A DNA stretch of 41,728 nt from a virus: positions 1 through 41,728 of the IMG/VR virus record IMGVR_UViG_3300032240_001952; one strand, given 5' to 3'. The notes under the pieces are model-generated. The model was not told the origin of the DNA, searched no databases, and was given only the letters and a program-made list of their open reading frames with translations. Below, piece by piece: positions 1 through 4,902 of this stretch (its first letter is position 1; every line of letters starts with the position of its first letter). The translations under genes were made by a program, and so were the position numbers.

Positions 1-40
1 CATTGTCTATGATTGGTTAGTTATATGTCCGAATTGTCTA

Positions 41-56
41 TGTGAGAAATCTCACA
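41..56. promoter_or_regulatory. Crp/GlxR-like palindrome (control region A)
   Basis: The sequence is a perfect TGTGA-N6-TCACA palindrome (TGTGAGAAATCTCACA). This is the consensus of the cAMP-receptor family (E. coli CRP, mycobacterial Crp, corynebacterial GlxR). It is one of eight such sites in the left 5.6 kb. The promoter it would serve probably lies beyond the window edge or in 1-35, where I see no convincing one. Binding is inferred. Confidence 0.6.
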
Positions 57-73
57 GATCTGGGGGTTGTGGA

Positions 74-134
74 CGACACGCCGTAAGCCTGTGGATAACC
101 CCGCAAACATACGGGCGGCCAACCGATTTGTCAA
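74..134 (-). promoter_or_regulatory. P1-type leftward promoter with DnaA-like box and CGACACGCCG repeat
   Basis: On the minus strand TTGACA (134-129) is followed by a 17-bp spacer ending in GCCCG and by TATGTT (111-106), giving a predicted start near 99. Just downstream lie TTATCCACA (minus strand, 98-90, the DnaA-box consensus) and a CGACACGCCG repeat (74-83). The same order of elements recurs in other control regions of this arm. Confidence 0.55.
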
Positions 135-136
135 AT

Positions 137-286
137 CTATTTTCTAATTGACCATTTGATGTCGCTTTTACCATCACCATCAACATCAATTTTACTTTTT
201 CTAATCATATAAATAATTAATGCGAGAGGGCTAATCAAAAATGCAATTAACCCCCAAGCAACTAATTCACCGATAACGTTATACAT
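137..286 (-). CDS. Small membrane protein with Asp-rich loop (49 aa)
   Basis: A 49-aa reading frame starts at the ATG at 286, overlapping the end of the upstream gene by 8 bp. Residues about 8-28 form one hydrophobic transmembrane segment (LVAWGLIAFLISPLALIIYM). A short basic stretch (RKSK) follows, then DVDGDGKSD at residues 34-42, which resembles a calcium-binding EF-hand or dockerin loop. The positive-inside rule would place the loop in the cytoplasm. No family is recognised. Tight overlap with its neighbour and codon use like the adjacent genes support it being real. It is the last gene before control region A and probably belongs to the operon that includes 279-512. Confidence 0.6.
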   Translation of the reverse strand: MYNVIGELVAWGLIAFLISPLALIIYMIRKSKIDVDGDGKSDIKWSIRK

Positions 287-512
287 TTACTTTGCGGTTT
301 CTATGATTAGCAAGAACATCCATTGGATAATAAACAGCCATTGTTTTCTTTTTCTTTAAACTATCATATACATATGCTTTTACATTACCTTGAAACTTAT
401 CAACATTAGACCAAACTAATTGTGATAGTCCTTCTTTATCAAGACCTTCATCAGAAAAAATTCTGATGTCGTTAGCTTTTACTTCATCATAGATGTCAAT
501 ACGAAATCGCAT
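279..512 (-). CDS. Hypothetical protein (77 aa)
   Basis: This is a charged, soluble 77-aa protein starting MRFRIDIYDEVKAND. It may be a small alpha/beta fold with a basic C-terminus (NHRNRKVNV). I recognise no family and no catalytic motif. Upstream, a hairpin with a T run (536-557) and a possible -10 box (TACAAT, 577-572) separate it from the preceding gene. The ribosome site before ATG 512 is weak (GGAT). It overlaps the 49-aa membrane protein downstream by 8 bp, which suggests translational coupling. It is in the run of small leftward genes assumed to be expressed early. Confidence 0.7.
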   Translation of the reverse strand: MRFRIDIYDEVKANDIRIFSDEGLDKEGLSQLVWSNVDKFQGNVKAYVYDSLKKKKTMAVYYPMDVLANHRNRKVNV

Positions 513-532
513 TTTGATCCATTTCTCTAGTA

Positions 533-557
533 GGGATAAAAAGAGCAGTTTTAACTC
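533..557 (-). terminator. Hairpin plus T run downstream of the 60-aa gene
   Basis: Read leftward, GAGCA, an 11-nt A/T-rich loop and TGCTC are followed by TTTTTA. The stem is only about 5 bp, so it is a weak intrinsic terminator or attenuator. It lies between genes 579-761 and 279-512. Confidence 0.45.
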
Positions 558-578
558 ATGCTCAGGAGTATTGTAACA

Positions 579-761
579 TTACTTACCGATTTTGACCATT
601 GCCCAGCGAAGTCCGCCCTCAGTCATTAAACCGAGTTTAGTTAGGTTAGGACGCACAGCAATAATTTCTGTGATTGTTCCTGTTACACCTGACTTGCCAG
701 TTGTAAAGATGTCACCTCGTGAGTAGAAGCGACCTTTTGTTACATCTAGGATTGGAGACAT
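579..761 (-). CDS. Hypothetical small protein, paralogue of 1355-1516 (60 aa)
   Basis: This 60-aa protein starts at ATG 761 with a good ribosome site (AAAGGAAATAAA before ATG). Its central part, GDIFTTGKSGVTGTI, closely matches GDLFTTQKSGVTGTI in the 53-aa product of 1355-1516, so the two are paralogues. The Gly/Thr-rich turn pattern with alternating hydrophobic residues suggests a small beta-barrel such as an SH3 or KOW-like fold. This is inference, and no named family was identified. It lies downstream of 853-1269. Confidence 0.75.
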   Translation of the reverse strand: MSPILDVTKGRFYSRGDIFTTGKSGVTGTITEIIAVRPNLTKLGLMTEGGLRWAMVKIGK

Positions 762-852
762 TTTATTTCCTTTTCTAATAGTTGGGTAAGGGTTCTTACT
801 TACGACATTGGGCGAGGACTCCCTCTAAACTGCCCCTGTTTCGTTTATTTAA

Positions 853-1269
853 TTACAGATAACGAGCAATTTGCTTCATTGTAGAAGCATTTACTGTTTC
901 CTCATCTGTCATTTTTAAGATGTTGAGGGCATTGTTAATTTCCTCTACCATCTCACGATAAGTGTGGTCGTGGATAGTTGTGAACTCACGCTGTGGTTCA
1001 GCAGGAAAATCAGTTCCATTTGTAGTAATATCAAAATCTACATTTAGAGTTTTGTTCCAAGAACGATAATTTGTGCGGAGATTTTCAGCCTTAGTAAAAT
1101 TAGCAATAGCATACTTACCAATTTCCTTACGCCACTTTTCCATATCTTTTTGGAACTTTGCTTCGTTGCTTGCTTCGCTCTCTTTATCTTTCTTGAGAGT
1201 TGCCAACTTTGTTTCCAAAGCCTTGATTACCTTTGGTGTTGCCACCTTTACTGTTATTGCTCTACTCAT
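853..1269 (-). CDS. Hypothetical coiled-coil protein (138 aa)
   Basis: This is the largest gene of the left arm. Residues about 12-60 are rich in Lys, Glu and Ala with heptad-like spacing (ALETKLATLKKDKESE), indicating a coiled coil. The second half (ITTNGTDFPAEPQREFTTI onward) looks globular with a helical end. No enzyme motif is seen. It has its own TGTCAG-N10-TATAAT promoter with a start near 1305, and a good ribosome site (TAGGAAATAAA) before ATG 1269. The predicted leader is about 35 nt. The function is unknown. A scaffold or host-protein-binding role would be a guess. Confidence 0.8.
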   Translation of the reverse strand: MSRAITVKVATPKVIKALETKLATLKKDKESEASNEAKFQKDMEKWRKEIGKYAIANFTKAENLRTNYRSWNKTLNVDFDITTNGTDFPAEPQREFTTIHDHTYREMVEEINNALNILKMTDEETVNASTMKQIARYL

Positions 1270-1311
1270 TTTATTTCCTATTCTTTAGTGTGGTTGATTG
1301 TTGTTGAGAGT

Positions 1312-1333
1312 ATTATAGCAGGGAGGTCTGACA
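1312..1333 (-). promoter_or_regulatory. P2-type promoter (TGTCAG-N10-TATAAT) for 853-1269
   Basis: Minus strand: TGTCAG (1333-1328), 10 bp, TATAAT (1317-1312) preceded by TGC, with a predicted start near 1305. It is one of eight promoters with the identical TGTCAG-to-minus-10 spacing. This copy has TTGTCAG instead of ATGTCAG. Confidence 0.75.
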
Positions 1334-1354
1334 ACCCCCCTGCCAATTCTTACT

Positions 1355-1516
1355 TTAGAACTTTACTGTTGTAAAGCGTTCTTGTCCATCTACATCAAGC
1401 AAAACTCTTGTTGTGCTTGCGTTGATTGGCTCGATTGCTACGATAGTGCCTGTTACACCTGACTTCTGTGTGGTGAATAGGTCGCCTACCTGATAGGTTT
1501 GTGTTCCGATTGTCAT
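1355..1516 (-). CDS. Hypothetical small protein, paralogue of 579-761 (53 aa)
   Basis: A 53-aa frame (MTIGTQTYQVGDLFTTQK onward, ending RFTTVKF) starts at ATG 1516 behind a good ribosome site (CAGGAAATAA). GDLFTTQKSGVTGTI aligns with GDIFTTGKSGVTGTI of the 60-aa product of 579-761. The conserved DLFTT-KSGVTGTI core with hydrophobic alternation suggests a compact beta fold. The function is unknown. It is expressed from the P2 promoter with a start near 1546, with the palindrome at 1613-1628 upstream. Confidence 0.75.
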   Translation of the reverse strand: MTIGTQTYQVGDLFTTQKSGVTGTIVAIEPINASTTRVLLDVDGQERFTTVKF

Positions 1517-1552
1517 TTATTTCCTGCTTTCTGTTTGTTGTTGATAGAGAGT

Positions 1553-1574
1553 ATTATAGCGGATAGGGCTGACA
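1553..1574 (-). promoter_or_regulatory. P2-type promoter for 1355-1516
   Basis: Minus strand: ATGTCAG (box 1574-1569), 10 bp, TATAAT (1558-1553) with TCCGC before it, start near 1546. A weak -35 (TAGACA) lies just upstream of the box. Confidence 0.78.
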
Positions 1575-1612
1575 TTTGTCTATCCCTATCCCACTATTTG
1601 AGACGGAATTAG

Positions 1613-1628
1613 TGTGATAAAAATCACG
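1613..1628. promoter_or_regulatory. Crp/GlxR-like palindrome
   Basis: TGTGA-TAAAAA-TCACG, one mismatch from TGTGA-N6-TCACA. Its centre is about 74.5 bp upstream of the predicted start at 1546. The site partly overlaps the end of gene 1624-1869. Confidence 0.5.
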
Positions 1629-1869
1629 CCAATTCTAGAAACATTTCTGTTCCGCCTGCGTTAATGTGTGCAAGTTGTGAGATAATGTATTCGTTGGTAG
1701 AATTCTCGTCAATAGTCATGCACTCATCTATTGCTGATTTATTCATTTCAATAAATGCGTCTCCCATTGTTGCAATTTGCTTTGCAAAACGAGAGTCCTT
1801 AGAAATGCGAGACACAAAGTTAATTCCCTTGTATGTAAATGGATAAAGATTAAATTGTGTTGTTGCCAT
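1624..1869 (-). CDS. Hypothetical protein (81 aa)
   Basis: This 81-aa protein starts at ATG 1869 with ribosome site AAAGGACAACAA. It begins MATTQFNLYPFTYKGINF and is rich in Ile, Asn and acidic residues towards the end (IDECMTIDENSTNEYI). No family is recognised. It is the first gene behind the P2 promoter at 1900-1921, with a leader of about 24 nt. It looks monocistronic, because the next gene (1355-1516) has its own promoter. Confidence 0.78.
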   Translation of the reverse strand: MATTQFNLYPFTYKGINFVSRISKDSRFAKQIATMGDAFIEMNKSAIDECMTIDENSTNEYIISQLAHINAGGTEMFLELA

Positions 1870-1899
1870 TTGTTGTCCTTTGTTCGTGTGAATAAGAGT

Positions 1900-1921
1900 A
1901 TTATAGCGTAATGGGCTGACA
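1900..1921 (-). promoter_or_regulatory. P2-type promoter for 1624-1869
   Basis: Minus strand: ATGTCAG (box 1921-1916), exactly 10 bp, TATAAT (1905-1900), start near 1893. TTAAGA occupies the -35 position. The CGACACGCCG repeat (1938-1947) and the palindrome at 1955-1970 lie directly upstream. Confidence 0.8.
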
Positions 1922-1937
1922 TTTCTTAATCCATTTA

Positions 1938-1947
1938 CGGCGTGTCG
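1938..1947 (-). repeat. CGACACGCCG dispersed repeat
   Basis: This is one of eight copies of CGACACGCC(G/C) in the left arm (74-83, 1938-1947, 3512-3521, 3563-3572, 4332-4341, 4448-4457, 5188-5197, 5530-5539). Both orientations occur. Every copy is in a control region between genes. Confidence 0.7.
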
Positions 1948-1954
1948 CCAACTT

Positions 1955-1970
1955 TGTGAGATTTCTCACA
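1955..1970. promoter_or_regulatory. Crp/GlxR-like palindrome
   Basis: TGTGA-GATTTC-TCACA is a perfect TGTGA-N6-TCACA match and the same core as the site at 41-56 read on the other strand. Its centre is about 69.5 bp upstream of the predicted start at 1893. Confidence 0.62.
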
Positions 1971-1980
1971 GGATCCAGGG

Positions 1981-2013
1981 TTTTCCACAGGCTCCGCTTA
2001 AACCTGTGGATAA
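1981..2013. repeat. Inverted DnaA-box-like repeat
   Basis: TTTTCCACAGG (1981-1991) and CCTGTGGATAA (2003-2013) form an 11-bp inverted repeat with one mismatch around an 11-nt spacer. The right arm is a perfect DnaA-box consensus (TTATCCACA on the minus strand). A similar pair occurs at 5581-5601 and a single box at 90-98. Confidence 0.6.
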
Positions 2014-2046
2014 GTCCTCAAAAGAGCGGGCATGCATATTTATGCA

Positions 2047-2160
2047 TTACTCTGCATAATTATTTTTATATTTATTTTTGCGAGTATATTTTTTCTTATT
2101 GCGAACAGGAGTTGCGGCGTTACTACGCCGCAGCTCTTGTACACGTTTTACTTTTTCCAT
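2047..2160 (-). CDS. Very basic small protein (37 aa)
   Basis: The frame from ATG 2160 encodes 37 residues (MEKVKRVQELRRSNAATP onward), more than a third of them Lys or Arg, ending NKKKYTRKNKYKNNYAE. Such composition suits a nucleic-acid-binding or host-inhibitory peptide, but no family is recognised. The start is chosen because GAGGAA lies 8 nt upstream and the upstream gene stops 4 nt before it. An in-frame ATG at 2175 would add five residues. It is the last gene of the operon 3188-2047. Confidence 0.6.
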   Translation of the reverse strand: MEKVKRVQELRRSNAATPVRNKKKYTRKNKYKNNYAE

Positions 2161-2164
2161 AATT

Positions 2165-2446
2165 TTATTCCTCATAGTATTCGTCATCTTGACACCATGC
2201 TTCCAAGTGATGACTTTCAATAATTGCCCATGCAGGTGCATAAGTTTCACCACGCCAACTTACGCCTTCAGGTAATTCAATTTTGCGTTCTTGACTATCT
2301 TCCCAGTACGCATCAATAGCATCAATACATGGTTGCACCATTGAAAGTGGAACGGGTGGATAGTGATTAGAACGCAATTGTATTGCAATTGAACTTTCTA
2401 AATCTAAATTCATTGTAGCAAGATCAGTGGAGAGATTATTACCCAT
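2165..2446 (-). CDS. Hypothetical acidic protein (93 aa)
   Basis: A 93-aa acidic protein begins MGNNLSTDLATMNLDLES. It has two Trp-containing stretches (WEDSQERKIELPEG, WRGETYAPAWAIIES) and a strongly acidic end (CQDDEYYEE). No family is recognised. It starts 2 nt after the stop of 2449-2634, so it is probably translationally coupled in the leftward operon driven from 3096. Small acidic phage proteins of this kind often bind host proteins, but nothing here shows a target. Confidence 0.75.
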   Translation of the reverse strand: MGNNLSTDLATMNLDLESSIAIQLRSNHYPPVPLSMVQPCIDAIDAYWEDSQERKIELPEGVSWRGETYAPAWAIIESHHLEAWCQDDEYYEE

Positions 2447-2448
2447 TA

Positions 2449-2634
2449 TTATTTACCTACCTTTGTGTTGTAATTAATTGCGTCATAGAATCGGGTGACA
2501 TCGAAGTTAGAATTATCTTTGCCAAACATTACTGCAAACTCTCTCGCTAAGTATCCATAGACTGCGGGGTGAGTTTTATCCTGCACACTTGCAAGAATTT
2601 CAGCGGTTGAAATATAGTCTTTACGGCTCATCAT
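2449..2634 (-). CDS. Hypothetical protein, paralogue of 4517-4696 (61 aa)
   Basis: This 61-aa protein starts MMSRKDYISTAEILASV. Gene 4517-4696 starts MMTRKDYVNTAEILSSY, and both continue with a shared pattern (FA-MF--DN--FD--RF). They are clear paralogues. The pattern implies a small all-helical domain. The start overlaps the previous stop as TAATG at 2634. The second paralogue sits in a different operon under a different control region. The function is unknown. Confidence 0.78.
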   Translation of the reverse strand: MMSRKDYISTAEILASVQDKTHPAVYGYLAREFAVMFGKDNSNFDVTRFYDAINYNTKVGK

Positions 2635-2849
2635 TATTTTTCTACCACCCTTCTACCTTCACGATAGAATATTTTAGTGTAACACTTGCCTGAAGGCGTG
2701 TAGAGATTTACAGTAGAATATTTATCTGCGAATCCCCAGTCAATAAATTTTGCAAACTCTTTATGAGCCTGCAATTCATCTGAGTATTGGAATGAAAAAT
2801 CTGGAGATTTATTTTCATCATAGGTTACAGTAATTTTATAATTAGTCAT
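2634..2849 (-). CDS. Hypothetical protein (71 aa)
   Basis: This 71-aa protein (MTNYKITVTYDENKSPDF onward) shows alternating beta-strand-like residues, a helix (ELQAHKEFAKFIDWG) and a second beta segment (STVNLYTPSGKCYTKIFY), consistent with a small alpha/beta fold. No named family is recognised. It overlaps 2842-3066 by 8 bp and shares a base with the start of 2449-2634, so it is an internal gene of the compact leftward operon. Confidence 0.75.
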   Translation of the reverse strand: MTNYKITVTYDENKSPDFSFQYSDELQAHKEFAKFIDWGFADKYSTVNLYTPSGKCYTKIFYREGRRVVEK

Positions 2850-3066
2850 TATCTACACCTACCCACATTGTTGCCCAAAAATCTGAACCCCAAGTAGAAA
2901 TTTTTTCAGGGTTGTAAGTAGGGCGAACCTTTACTTTATAGCAGAAAGAATTATCCTCATCTAACTGAGAATAACGCTCTGCGTATTGGATAATTCCATC
3001 ACGATTTTTTCTAGCGAAGGAACGGCTACGATAGTATTTGCCTTCTAAGGCTTGTGAGATTAGCAT
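2842..3066 (-). CDS. Hypothetical protein (74 aa)
   Basis: This 74-aa protein (MLISQALEGKYYRSRSFA onward) has an Arg-rich N-terminal third and a C-terminal part rich in Trp (STWGSDFWATMWVGVDND). Its start overlaps the stop of the 40-aa gene 3066-3188 as TAATG. The nearby P2 promoter with a start near 3096 gives it a leader of about 30 nt, so it can also be made without the upstream gene. The function is unknown. Confidence 0.75.
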   Translation of the reverse strand: MLISQALEGKYYRSRSFARKNRDGIIQYAERYSQLDEDNSFCYKVKVRPTYNPEKISTWGSDFWATMWVGVDND

Positions 3067-3188
3067 TATTTGCTACCTTCTTTCTTTGTTGTGTTAGGGG
3101 ACATTGTAGCAGATAGGACTGACATCGCCTTTTCTGCATTAGCCTTGCGTGTCGCAAGGACTAGGGCTTTATACTCATCTAATTTCAT
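3066..3188 (-). CDS. Small basic protein with an internal promoter (40 aa)
   Basis: The frame from ATG 3188 encodes 40 aa (MKLDEYKALVLATRKANA onward, ending TTKKEGSK), helical and rich in Ala and Lys. The stop overlaps the next start as TAATG, the coupling pattern used throughout this arm, which supports it being a real gene. The P2 promoter at 3103-3124 lies inside the frame, so part of the coding sequence doubles as a promoter. The function is unknown. Confidence 0.6.
   Translation of the reverse strand: MKLDEYKALVLATRKANAEKAMSVLSATMSPNTTKKEGSK
3103..3124 (-). promoter_or_regulatory. P2-type promoter inside gene 3066-3188
   Basis: Minus strand: ATGTCAG (box 3124-3119), 10 bp, TACAAT (3108-3103) preceded by TGC, start near 3096. 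The spacer TCCTATCTGC matches the one at 3396-3417 in 9 of 10 bases. No Crp-like palindrome lies close by. Confidence 0.7.
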
Positions 3189-3205
3189 TATTTAGACTCT
3201 TTCTA

Positions 3206-3361
3206 CTAGAGGCAATTTATGCAATTGCAAGACTTAGAACGGATAAGGTAACGGAATAACTCTAAGCGAGTTTCCTTATCTAATCCATAAGAGGATTTTA
3301 CTCCGCCGTTATGGAAATCATGAACGATAGTAGAGAATAGAGTTTCATTTAGTGTAGTCAT
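3206..3361 (-). CDS. Small protein with C-terminal Cys motif (51 aa)
   Basis: The start is placed at ATG 3361, where AAAGGTGG provides a ribosome site and the predicted transcript begins at 3389. An upstream in-frame ATG at 3418 would lie inside the promoter. The 51 aa (MTTLNETLFSTIVHDFHN onward) are helical and end in KSCNCINCL. The C-x-C-x2-C ending could bind a metal. No family is recognised. Confidence 0.7.
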   Translation of the reverse strand: MTTLNETLFSTIVHDFHNGGVKSSYGLDKETRLELFRYLIRSKSCNCINCL

Positions 3362-3395
3362 TTGAGACCACCTTTCTTTAGTAGTTAATAATGGA

Positions 3396-3417
3396 AGTAT
3401 AACAGATAGGACTGACA
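3396..3417 (-). promoter_or_regulatory. P2-type promoter for 3206-3361 and following genes
   Basis: Minus strand: ATGTCAG (box 3417-3412), 10 bp, TATACT (3401-3396), start near 3389. It probably heads the operon running to 2047. Confidence 0.77.
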
Positions 3418-3465
3418 TTTCTCTACTTACTAGCCAGTAATTCCAAATATTGAGACGCTCAGCCG

Positions 3466-3504
3466 TGTGAGATACGCCACATTCCAGGTGTGATAAATAT
3501 CACT
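3466..3504. promoter_or_regulatory. Pair of Crp/GlxR-like palindromes
   Basis: TGTGA-GATACG-CCACA (3466-3481) and TGTGA-TAAATA-TCACT (3489-3504) each differ by one base from TGTGA-N6-TCACA. Their centres are 23 bp apart, about 84.5 and 107.5 bp upstream of the start near 3389. CCTGGA flanks the first site on the minus strand, as it does at 4354-4369 and 1955-1970. Confidence 0.5.
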
Positions 3505-3511
3505 CCATAAG

Positions 3512-3572
3512 CGACACGCCCGAGCCCGTGTCTTTTGCGGGCCGAGCTGACATTTGTCAACTCGACACGCCG
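3512..3572 (-). promoter_or_regulatory. Upstream half of control region C, degenerate P1 promoter
   Basis: Two CGACACGCC(G/C) copies (3512-3521, 3563-3572) flank a minus-strand TTGACA (3560-3555) followed by AATGTCAG and a 17-bp spacer ending in GGCCCG. The -10 position reads CAAAAG, which is poor. The element resembles P1 promoters at 106-134 and 4417-4445 but may be inactive, or serve only as a binding site. Confidence 0.35.
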
Positions 3573-3737
3573 TTACATTCCTAAAATATATTCGGCGGGA
3601 TCTTCATCAGCGGGAACACAATCACACACCATTACATCAAAGTCATTGTTATCACCAAAGAAAACAAATCCTGCACCATTACATTCCTCGCAAGAAATTG
3701 CAATTACATTTTTTAATTCATCTAAAATGTTTCCCAT
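3573..3737 (-). CDS. DnaJ-type zinc-motif protein (54 aa)
   Basis: The 54-aa product begins MGNILDELKNVIAISCEE. It contains C-x2-C-N-G-A-G-F (CEECNGAGF), the half-site pattern of DnaJ/RPA12-like zinc ribbons, then CDC about 20 residues later, so four Cys could hold one zinc. The rest is acidic. It starts 2 nt after the preceding gene stops and is the last gene of the operon that starts at 4241. The role is unknown. Small zinc ribbons in phages often bind RNA polymerase or nucleic acid. Confidence 0.7.
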   Translation of the reverse strand: MGNILDELKNVIAISCEECNGAGFVFFGDNNDFDVMVCDCVPADEDPAEYILGM

Positions 3738-3739
3738 TA

Positions 3740-3865
3740 TTATTTCTCCTCTATATCTGATACATATGTATCTAAGCCTTTTGTTTTATAATCAAACCAA
3801 GAAATTGCGGAATCATAGTCTTCCGCTTCTATTGTTATGAAAGTTGTAAATTCAAATACTGGCAT
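3740..3865 (-). CDS. Hypothetical acidic protein (41 aa)
   Basis: This 41-aa acidic protein (MPVFEFTTFITIEAEDYD onward) has a beta-strand, helix, strand pattern (FITIEAEDYDSAISWF, then KGLDTYVSDIEEK). That pattern resembles the first half of a ferredoxin-like fold. Its ATG overlaps the stop of the upstream gene as TAATG at 3865. No family is recognised. It lies in the four-gene operon 4241-3573. Confidence 0.6.
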   Translation of the reverse strand: MPVFEFTTFITIEAEDYDSAISWFDYKTKGLDTYVSDIEEK

Positions 3866-4008
3866 TAGTCTGCCTCCCTAGTATTAAATAAAGCACCTTC
3901 TTGAAATAAACCAATTTCAAGGTCAAGCATTTCTTTTGGTGTTGCTTCGGATAAATCTACCCAACCAGCACCATTTTCATCTAAACGAAAAATTTCAATG
4001 TATCCCAT
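3865..4008 (-). CDS. Hypothetical acidic protein (47 aa)
   Basis: This 47-aa product reads MGYIEIFRLDENGAGWVD onward and ends LFNTREAD. It is acidic, with a beta hairpin-like start and a helix (PKEMLDLEIGLFQEGAL). It starts 5 nt after the end of 4014-4241. I did not identify a family. Coupled TAATG spacing to the next gene supports the frame. My reading of the bases around 3841-3900 should be confirmed against the record, because a single base changes the frame here. Confidence 0.55.
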   Translation of the reverse strand: MGYIEIFRLDENGAGWVDLSEATPKEMLDLEIGLFQEGALFNTREAD

Positions 4009-4013
4009 TAGGA

Positions 4014-4241
4014 TTACTCCCAACTTCTAGTAGTAGCAACTACTACACGATTAGAAGGTACATAATTTGGAAGGTATTCCAAATTAGTTTCGAGGATAGT
4101 TCCTCTTTTTGCTAGAAGGTCTAGCATTTCATTAGCAGAGTATTCATCTTTTACGAGAACACCTAAGCAAGTACCGAAATTTTTGCTTAGTGGATAAGCA
4201 GGGTCGGTATTGTATTCTATTTTATAACTTAGTGAAAACAT
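4014..4241 (-). CDS. Hypothetical protein (75 aa)
   Basis: This 75-aa protein (MFSLSYKIEYNTDPAYPL onward) has an alternating hydrophobic pattern and a helix ANEMLDLLAKRG, consistent with a small alpha/beta fold. It is the first gene of the operon 4241-3573. A good ribosome site (AAAGGAAAACAAA) precedes ATG 4241. The P2 promoter with a start near 4287 gives a leader of about 46 nt. The function is unknown. Confidence 0.78.
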   Translation of the reverse strand: MFSLSYKIEYNTDPAYPLSKNFGTCLGVLVKDEYSANEMLDLLAKRGTILETNLEYLPNYVPSNRVVVATTRSWE

Positions 4242-4293
4242 TTTGTTTTCCTTTCTTTAGAAGTAACCTTTACTTCTTTATCTTTATGACTAA

Positions 4294-4315
4294 AGTCTAA
4301 CATAGACCACTGACA
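4294..4315 (-). promoter_or_regulatory. P2-type promoter for 4241-3573 operon
   Basis: Minus strand: ATGTCAG (box 4315-4310), 10 bp, TAGACT (4299-4294), start near 4287. The -10 is weaker than in the other copies, but the box spacing is identical. Confidence 0.68.
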
Positions 4316-4353
4316 TTTTGACCCCTTTTTCGGGCGTGTCGGAAATCTTTTTT

Positions 4354-4369
4354 TGTGATTTACGCCACA
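4354..4369. promoter_or_regulatory. Crp/GlxR-like palindrome
   Basis: TGTGA-TTTACG-CCACA, one mismatch from consensus. Its centre is about 74.5 bp upstream of the start near 4287, the same distance as the site at 1613-1628. A CGACACGCCC repeat (4332-4341) lies between it and the promoter. Confidence 0.5.
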
Positions 4370-4416
4370 TCCAGGCAATAATACAAATCGGACATAAGGT
4401 ACAAATCGGCCCTCAA

Positions 4417-4445
4417 AAGATACGGGCAGCATCGCCTTTTGTCAA
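4417..4445 (-). promoter_or_regulatory. P1-type upstream promoter
   Basis: Minus strand: TTGACA (4445-4440), 17 bp ending in GCCCG, TATCTT (4422-4417), start near 4410. The spacer end and the following TTTTGAGG resemble the element at 106-134. A CGACACGCCG repeat (4448-4457) abuts its upstream side. Confidence 0.6.
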
Positions 4446-4458
4446 GGCGACACGCCGT

Positions 4459-4530
4459 CTAGTCTAAAATATCTTCTAGAAGCTTTTCAATGTCTTCTAA
4501 GATCTCTTCTAGATCTTTATCGGGCCCCAT
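4459..4530 (-). CDS. Acidic helical micropeptide (23 aa)
   Basis: The frame from ATG 4530 encodes MGPDKDLEEILEDIEKLL followed by EDILD, a 23-residue amphipathic acidic helix with Leu/Ile heptad spacing. It overlaps the end of 4517-4696 by 14 bp, so it would be made by coupled re-initiation. It is short enough that coding is not certain, but the clean amphipathic pattern is unlikely by chance. It is the last frame before control region D. Confidence 0.4.
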   Translation of the reverse strand: MGPDKDLEEILEDIEKLLEDILD

Positions 4531-4696
4531 TTAGGCAGGCCTCTCTAAACTTTTCAAAATCAAATCTTTCGTTATCTGCAGAGAACATGCTAGCAAATTC
4601 ATCCACGAGGTCTTCAAATAAAAATTCGTCAGCTATGAGGTCCCTATACGAGGAAAGAATCTCAGCGGTGTTGACGTAGTCTTTACGTGTCATCAT
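4517..4696 (-). CDS. Hypothetical protein, paralogue of 2449-2634 (59 aa)
   Basis: This 59-aa product starts MMTRKDYVNTAEILSSY, matching MMSRKDYISTAEILASV of 2449-2634, and shares the later FASMFSADNERFDFEKF-type segment. The second copy has more acidic residues and lacks the THPAVYGYLARE segment. It starts with TAATG overlap on 4696-4806. The duplication within one arm suggests diversification of a useful small helical protein. The function is unknown. Confidence 0.7.
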   Translation of the reverse strand: MMTRKDYVNTAEILSSYRDLIADEFLFEDLVDEFASMFSADNERFDFEKFREACLNGAR

Positions 4697-4806
4697 TAGT
4701 TAAGTCCGCCATTCTTTAGGTCCTTTATCATGAGCACTACTAGTGGGACGGTTACCCCTACTAGGGCCAATTGTACTAGGCTAGTTAGTATACGGTTAAT
4801 AGTCAT
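4696..4806 (-). CDS. Single-span membrane peptide (36 aa)
   Basis: A 36-aa peptide reads MTINRILTSLVQLALVGV onward, with one hydrophobic segment of about 20 residues (ILTSLVQLALVGVTVPLVVL) and a short polar tail (KDLKNGGLN). It is predicted to span the inner membrane once. Its start and stop overlap both neighbours as TAATG, supporting it as part of the operon 5118-4459. The function is unknown. Confidence 0.6.
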   Translation of the reverse strand: MTINRILTSLVQLALVGVTVPLVVLMIKDLKNGGLN

Positions 4807-4898
4807 TAGTTACACTCCCCACAATAGCACTTGCCTAGTTCTTTATTATTGCATTCGTCTTTAGTTAGTGACGGCTCCCATTTATTCATTGTATCCAT
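4806..4898 (-). CDS. Cys-rich micropeptide (30 aa)
   Basis: A 30-aa frame (MDTMNKWEPSLTKDECNN onward) ends GKCYCGECN. The C-x7-C-x-C-x2-C arrangement could hold a zinc or iron atom. The stop overlaps the start of 4696-4806 as TAATG, and the start is 4 nt after the previous stop. No family is recognised. Confidence 0.55.
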   Translation of the reverse strand: MDTMNKWEPSLTKDECNNKELGKCYCGECN

Positions 4899-4902
4899 TT
4901 AA

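Noticed and set aside
1-40. Possible -10 (TATAAC) near 20-25 for a leftward transcript
   Set aside because: No TGTCAG box or -35 hexamer at the right distance. The window edge prevents checking for a gene.
2161-2253. N-terminal extension of the basic 37-aa gene to 2253
   Set aside because: The extension lies inside gene 2165-2446 in another frame. The ATG at 2160 has its own ribosome site.
3535-3840. 101-aa rightward frame
   Set aside because: It is antisense to two small leftward genes with coupled starts and stops, has low-complexity translation, and lacks a ribosome site.
4229-4432. 67-aa leftward frame over control region D
   Set aside because: It runs through a P2 promoter, a Crp-like palindrome and the CGACACGCCC repeat, has an unnatural composition (many Lys, Cys and Pro) and overlaps the start of 4014-4241.
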